From: Meandrina meandrites
Taxonomy: Eukaryota > Cnidaria > Anthozoa > Scleractinia > Meandrinidae
Assembly (NCBI GenBank): GCA_963693305.1
Contig: OY855906.1
Span: forward strand, 6,516,501-6,580,500
Direction of reading: 5' to 3'
Length of the DNA: 64,000 bases
This document shows, in pieces, positions 58,267 to 64,000 of this stretch. Position 1 is the first letter of the stretch, and every line of letters begins with the position of its first letter. The notes under the pieces are model-generated. The model was not told the DNA's origin. It saw nothing but the letters and a program-made list of their open reading frames with translations, and did no database searches. The position numbers and the translations under genes were made by a program.

Positions 58267-59865
58267 AGGTGTCTCTCTACAGTTTTTTCTGGACCATACC
58301 ACACATTTTCATTTGGCCGTTTAGCAAACTTCCCAGACTGGGATCGATGTAAAATTTACACCAGATATTGGAATTGGATTGAAGTTTGATATAATATATT
58401 TTTTTAGGAAAATCGATATTTCCATGGTAACGATAAACAGAAAAACTAGATATGAATTCTACGCGAATAAGATTTGATGTAGAAATACTAACATCAGTAT
58501 CTAAAACTATGGTGTACTGCACATCAAATATACAAGAATAAAAAAATTCTGTATGTTTGATTTCGAATAAATCGAAAATATATTTCAAACCATTTTGTTG
58601 GCATTATAATGATAAACGGACCGATCTGAAGACACTGCTTTGATGAAATTACTTCGAAATAACACCAAAAAGTGTATTTAACTTATCTTTCGTCGCCGTT
58701 AAAGTTTTGTTGATTTTCCTTATCGCGATCCCGAGAATTGGATTTTTTCATACGGTCACTACCAATGTAATTTTTGGTAAATTTTCTACTTTTAGCGCTT
58801 TTTCGAAAATCTCCAAAACGGCTCCAACAATTTTTTTTAAACTTTCGCAACACATGCTTGATAATACAAAGTATTTAATTCCAAAGTTTTAATAATGTTG
58901 ATTTACTGGAACACGTCCAAATTTATCCTTAAAGAAGGCGTTCGAACCGACAAAAAAGTTGCGTTACAAATTCAGCTTTCGCAATTTATGCTAAAATATT
59001 CAAATCAATGTTTTTTACATTCCATCTTGATAAATACAGTTCGTTGCTATTGTTTTCAATATTGTGTTTTTTTCCCTCACTCTTTTGCTCACTCGATGGA
59101 ATGCAAAAAACATTGATTTGAATATTTTAGCATAAATTGCGAACGCTGAATTTGTAACGCAACTTTTTCGTCGGTTCGAACGCCTTCTTTAAGGATAAAT
59201 TTGGACGTGTTCCAGTAAATCAACGTTCATAAAACTTTGGAATTAAATTCTTTGCATTATCAAGCATGTGTTGCGAGAGTTTTAAAAAAATCGTTGGAGC
59301 CGTTTTGGAGATTTTCGAAAAAGCGCTAAAAGTAGAAAATTTACCAAAAATTACATTGGTAGTGACCGTATGAAAAAATCCAATTCTCTGGATCGCGATA
59401 AGGAAAATCAACAAAACTTTCACGGCGACAAAAGATAAGTTAAATACACTTTTTGGTGTTATTTCGAAGTAATTTCATCAAAGCAGTGTCTTCAGATCGG
59501 TCCGTTTATCATTATAATGCAAAAAGCATGGTTTGAAATATATTTTCGATTTATTCGAAATCAAACATACAGAATTTTTTTATTCTTGTATATTTGATGT
59601 GCAGTACTTCATAGCTTCAGATACTGATGTTATAGTTTTTACGTCAAATCTTATTCGCGTAGAATTCGAGTTTAACTGATATCTTGTTTTTTCTGTTTGT
59701 CGTTGCCATGGAAATATCGATTTTCCTAAAAAATATATCATATCAAACTTCAATCCAATTCCAATAACTGGTGTAAATCTAACATCGATCTGAGTCCGGG
59801 AAGTTTGCTAAACGGCCAAATGAAAATGTTTGGTATGGTCCAGAAAAAACTGTAGAGAGACACCT
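58267..59865. repeat. 1.6-kb near-perfect palindrome (760-bp arms, 68-bp spacer)
   Basis: The left arm 58267-59026 and the right arm 59095-59865 are inverted copies over their whole length, with scattered mismatches and a few small indels. The spacer 59027-59094 is unpaired. Both arms contain the same open stretch reading IGFFHTVTTNVIFGKFSTFS in each orientation, a frame of about 60 codons that I do not recognise. Neither the outer ends nor the flanks show a clear target duplication. It may be a foldback transposon or an inverted duplication. A transcript across it would fold into a long double-stranded hairpin. Confidence 0.92.
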
Positions 59866-60584
59866 CATATAAGCTCAAAAAACGTAAATCTACCTGATTT
59901 GTTTATTTTGTCGTCTATATATCCGGCTCAAAATGGAGAATTTGAATGTTTTGCATTAACTGTTACAAAACATTATAGACCCTTTCTCCGGCACGTTCTT
60001 TGAAATTTTCCCTGTCAATTAAGAAAAAACTTACCATGGTAACGTAAAAACATGTTTAAACTGACTAAAATAAACATAACCAGAATACCCTGGAAACACC
60101 CTCACGTGAAATAAAACTATACATTTCAAAATGTCTTCAGTAGAGCCATTTTCATAATTTATTTCCAATTTAGCGTCTGATCGTAAAGGCGTATTTTTCC
60201 GCTTAGTATGCAGTGAATTTGCACCTGAAAGAGTAAAATTATTTAATCTTATCACTTCTGTGACAATACCTTTTTAGTAAGTTCTTGTGAAAAGTTGCGT
60301 TTGTCCTAAAAGAAGCATAGAATTCGGGTTTGTTAATTCTTTATTTTTTTCTATTAAATCTCCACTGTATGTGATAATTTTTGGAAGAAATGTAACATTG
60401 TTTTCCGTGAAAGATTGTGCCAACACACTGGGGTGCTGCATACCAGCCAAACAGCGTAACATGCAAATCAACGTTTTTTCCGCTTTGCAATTTGTTTGTA
60501 CCCCGAAAATAATACTTGCAGTTGAACCTTGCTTTAATTCTCGAGCTCGTCGAACTCCAATCCACTCCTCTTGATCAGAATTTT

Positions 60585-60685
60585 CTTTGTCAGACATTTA
60601 CTATCAGCTATCTCGAATCTCCGCTTTCTCGAAGTATTTTCCGTTTCTTTTGAGAGTTCAATAAAGTGGGGCTCCACTACATTGT
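60585..60685. mobile_element. Terminus of a pogo/Tigger-like element
   Basis: The sequence CTCGAATCTCCGCTTTCTCG then AAGTATTTTCCGTTTCTTTTG and GGGGCTCCACTACA looks like a pogo-type terminal region (inverted: AGTGGAGCCCCACTTTATTG). The partner end was not found. The adjacent minus-strand frame 60597-60274 may be internal to the element, but I cannot match it to a transposase. Confidence 0.45.
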
Positions 60686-61035
60686 TTTGCGTGTAACATT
60701 ATTTATTGAGGTTGCGTGAAGAAAGGTGTTAATTCTAATTGTTTTTTAGATTTTAAATCCTTTAAGATTTGCATAGGTTAATTTTTAAGTTGGCTTTGAG
60801 AATTTGGTGTTACATAATGAACACAATCAAACGACTGATAATTCTCTGTATTCTCATCACTTGCCCGTTTGGTATTATATTGGTATTGTGAGGAGAAATT
60901 AAATTTTAATCACTTCTGCGAATTAAATTAAAGTCCGATGAATCGCATACAAAAACCTGCAGTTAAGGGTTGTTAAGCTTGAATAGGCAGGACTGTCGTT
61001 CGAAACTGCATCTCGTTTTGGACAGCGAAAAGAAC

Positions 61036-63953
61036 ATGAAGGCTATCATTGCCACATTGCTTTTCATCTCGGCGGCTGCAGCAATTCAGAACCTGGTTGG
61101 CCTTCCAGAAGCGAGGTCGAGTAGACTACACCTTGTGTTGAAAGGTAACTATTTCTCTGTTGCTCCCGATAACTTTGCGTTAATGGCATACAGATGTGAC
61201 ATACATTGTCAAAAAATAAACCCGACAATTTTGTGGAATGTGAAAGTATTTTATAAAACGCTGCGATCATCTATGTAAAATCGCTGGGTCGAATGAGATT
61301 TCACCACAGTCTAATACAGGCTTGCATTTTATACACAACAGTTTGTGTGTTTTGGATCTGCTAAATCAAGTGAGGGCTCGCTTGAAATTGTAAGTGCTTC
61401 AATTTTATAAGAACTGTGAGAAGTCCATTTGCTGACAGGAGCTCGTCGATTTTTATGAACACAGCTCAAACCAATTGATTTTCTGAAGTTGCGTTTTATC
61501 CTATGTGGCCATTGATAATATCGCGGCTCAAACTACAAAAAAAAAGATTGAGATAGCTAAAACGCACAGGCCCATATATATATGATACACAGCCCAAAAT
61601 TTTGCAAGTTACCGCAGTTTATTTTAATTGATAAAGGTTGCACATAAGGTTTTATAGCTGATAAGACATGACTTAATAGTCAGAGGACTTAAAATAATTT
61701 GTTTGGTTTATTCGACGCGATTCACTGCATAATTTTTTCCGCAATCCGATTTCCTCCCACATCAAACACGGTCGCAACACCAGAATCGATATTGATCGTA
61801 TCTGTACGGTATTTGAACGCCCCCTTTAGTAAGACAAATATAATCGTTTTCCCACATTCAAGAATTAAATGGGCAGCAAAATAATTAACTTCACAAGCTG
61901 TCAAAGACTTTGATAAACAACTCTATGAGTGTCCAAAAATTTTCCGCATTCGCGATTAGTGTTTTGTTGACTTTTTGTTATGCCTAACAATAGACAACCA
62001 AAATTATTTTGAAATACATTTATCAATTTGCATGATCGTACCACACTGGAGGCTGATTGTGTGTCTACCTCATTAAACTCTTTGAGTATTGGCAGTTTAT
62101 TTTTAGTTTCGGTGTTTCCTATATATGCGCGTATGTAGTTAAGTCCATTGCCTGCTGCTCAATAGACCATATTCACGATAGCCGCCAAGAAAGCTTTGAT
62201 ATTATAATACAAATTAGTCACGTTGTCTACCGGGGGAGGGGGAGAGGTGCAAACGTTGAAATGATTCCGTTTCTCGGAAAATCGGCTTGTCTAAATAGTG
62301 ACGTCTCTGCGCCAAGATCACATCTGAAAGCCAAGTTATGGAATGATGATTTCATTAGTGAGGTCAGACAAAAATAGTTGTTCAAAAGCTTGACTTTTTA
62401 ACTACGCAAGCCGCGTGGAAATTGCGTAAAAACTAAGAATATTTCCAACACAATATTGAAACCAAAGCATTTCTGTCAAAAAAAGAACATAATAAGAAAG
62501 CAGCTGAGATTTATCAATTTAAGCTTGCTTGCTCCCTCCGAAATCACGTGCGTAATTTGCACTATAACGTAGGTTGCGTTGCCATGATAGATAATTAAGA
62601 CACTTTGCCCAATTTTGTTGACGCGAACTTGTTTGCGTGGGATAAAAATAACATTTACTAATCAAATTCGAGGCATGCAGTAATCAGCGTGATTTTGCAA
62701 ATTCTCGCGGACTTTGAGTCGTCGATCTCTGATGAAAAAATATACTCTAATTAAGAAAGCCCGTATACCTTTTAACTTTTACGTACACCTGTAGAAGCGA
62801 TACCTCGAATTAGAAAGTTACAGTTACCACGTTGGAAAAACGTCATCGCCAAGAATTGAAGCTTTCATCGTAGGCAATATATTTGGCACAGTGCTCTACT
62901 ACTGTTCTATCACCACCACCACCCCCCCCCCCCCCCGCCCTCCCACCTCCAGTTAAGTTGTCCCTAAATGACACACCGTATGACCCTAAGTGGTGAAAAG
63001 GTGCTGTGAACCTTAGTTTACCCTTAACTCAGTGCTCTACTCTGTTGTTCGCAGATGGACCAATTAATGCAGAAAAGCTCACGAATCTATATAACTCAAA
63101 GACAACAGCTCACATGGCAAGTCTTTTTGAGAAACTTCCATTGAATGACCACGGTGAGAGCAGCGGGAGTGGCGCGGGATCCGGGGACAGTGGATCGGGA
63201 TCTGGCGGGAGTGGATCTGAATCCGGAGGTAGCGCCTCGGGAATGGGGCCCGATCCCTTGGAGACACTAGCTGAATCGGTGAGTAATACAGTCGTTGGAG
63301 AAAGTTTTTGTTGAAGATCCCATCAGAAATGTTACAAAACTAATAGATATGCTAAAAGCTAATTTAACACTTTGCTTTCCGGCCTCGCAGTATAAAAAGT
63401 AAAAATTATTCCAAGACAAACAGTTTCCTCTATTGTCGTTGTGTGCAAAAGATTGTTTCCAGTAGTATTTTTTGCAAGCAATTTTTTTTCAGGATTTTCC
63501 CCCTTTCAAAAAATTATGGTCCGTCCCTTATTGGAAAGGGGGAACTTATTTGATGGAGGGTGTTATTTTCAATCATTATGGTGCCATCTATTGTTGACTC
63601 TCTCACTTGAGCTGTCACTCATCTTTTTATCACAGTTACGTTATATCGGACCGGCTTTGAAAAGTTTGAAAGAGGCTAAAGACCACAGCAGTGAAGGTAA
63701 GATCATGTACGGCGTCAATTTATGGTGGAATAGGCAAGTGATGAACAAGGGTTACGCATTGTGTTCCAATACTTAAACGTGTTTCTTCCCATGGGCCTGG
63801 AATTTTCAGAAAACGCTGAAGAGTTCCTAGATGCGCTGAAAGAGAACAAAGATGACGACGAAGTGAAGGGATTGTTCGGGAGACATGTCATTACACAGCA
63901 CATGCATTGCGATGACATCAAAGAGCGATTCTCCAAATACGTTCATGAATCAG
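61036..63953 (+). CDS. Secreted helical-module protein, paralog 3 (5' four exons; continues beyond window)
   Basis: Exons: 61036-61144, 63055-63278, 63636-63696, 63810-63953, with the donor GTAAAT at 63954 leading out of the window. Exon 1 (109 bases), exon 3 (61) and exon 4 (144) have exactly the lengths of paralog 2, and the phases agree. Signal peptide MKAIIATLLFISAAAA; then QNLVGLPEARSSRL, parallel to HNWVGLPETRFERL in paralog 2. Exon 2 is longer and carries a Ser-Gly-rich stretch with nine SG dipeptides among acidic residues, ending GMGPDPLETLAES. LRYIGPALKSLKEAKD and the exon 4 module with HMHCDDIK follow. The cysteine position is conserved. No function is assigned. Confidence 0.82.
62922..62936 (+). 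repeat. Poly-C tract in intron 1 of paralog 3
   Basis: 15 consecutive C after an (ACC)n stretch and before GCCCTCCC, about 120 bases upstream of exon 2. Confidence 0.9.
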
Positions 63954-64000
63954 GTAAATAAGATTTCTTAGCGAAAAACCCAGTGACAGGCTGATTATTG

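Larger units (their letters stand above)
56371..61035. other. Intergenic region between paralogs 2 and 3, rich in foldback elements
   Basis: The paralog 2 3' UTR has AATAAA at 57152-57157 and 57168-57173, about 790 bases past the stop. After that come a poly-A run (57544-57561), two AATARGCC-type MITEs, the 1.6-kb palindrome and a pogo-like end near 60600-60685. I see no intact gene. Frames at 60274-60597 on the minus strand lie next to that transposon end and match nothing I know. Confidence 0.55.

Noticed and set aside
58277..59423. Frames of 60-100 codons in the large palindrome
   Set aside because: Present in both arms because the arms are copies; no start context, splice partner or family was recognised.
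60287..60597. Possible transposase in the pogo-like end
   Set aside because: The minus-strand frame MSDKENSDQEEWIGVRRARE lies next to the transposon end but shows no helix-turn-helix or DDE pattern that I can recognise.

Overview
The window reads as animal nuclear DNA, most likely an anthozoan cnidarian (stony-coral-like). Reasons: AT-rich sequence, short intron-split exons with canonical GT/AG sites, many tRNA-derived SINEs and palindromic MITEs, and protein matches to animal KIF25, GPN2 and carbohydrate sulfotransferases. The species call is an inference. No rRNA, intact tRNA, CRISPR array or bacterial feature was seen.

Layout. 554-8937 (+): the last 12 exons of a kinesin-14 motor gene of the KIF25 type; its 5' part lies outside the window. 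11310-15377 (-) and 18462-22547 (-): a tandem pair of two-exon Golgi-type sulfotransferase genes, plus a broken third 3' end at about 11000-11175. 22.5-30.5 kb: a mobile-element zone. It holds a nested pogo-like/MITE cluster and a 3.8-kb element with perfect 61-bp inverted ends and a perfect 9-bp target duplication, which carries a decayed RecQ-like helicase fragment. 30495-34625 (-): a complete five-exon GPN2 GTPase gene. 37933-44534 (-), 47077-56370 (+) and 61036 to the right edge (+): three paralogous genes for a secreted, mostly helical, four-cysteine protein that I cannot assign to a known family.

The three-gene family is the main candidate for something undescribed. The first two genes are head to head across 2.5 kb and share an 11-exon plan with matching phases and often identical exon lengths. 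Each protein has a signal peptide, then an acidic Ser-Gly-rich linker, then one-exon helical modules ending in a split-codon glycine, then a variable C-terminal tail. In the second gene the tail has grown into about 23 Pro-Ser hexapeptides. The acidic Ser-Gly tracts resemble glycosaminoglycan attachment sites. That invites, without proving, a link to the sulfotransferases nearby.

Much of the remaining DNA is foldback or inverted-repeat elements, including a 1.6-kb near-perfect palindrome (58267-59865) and an inverted pair of 1.3-kb transposons (35849-37134 and 52779-54080), each with its own intact 7-bp target duplication. All exon coordinates were read by eye from splice sites, reading frame and paralog comparison; transcript data would be the decisive check.
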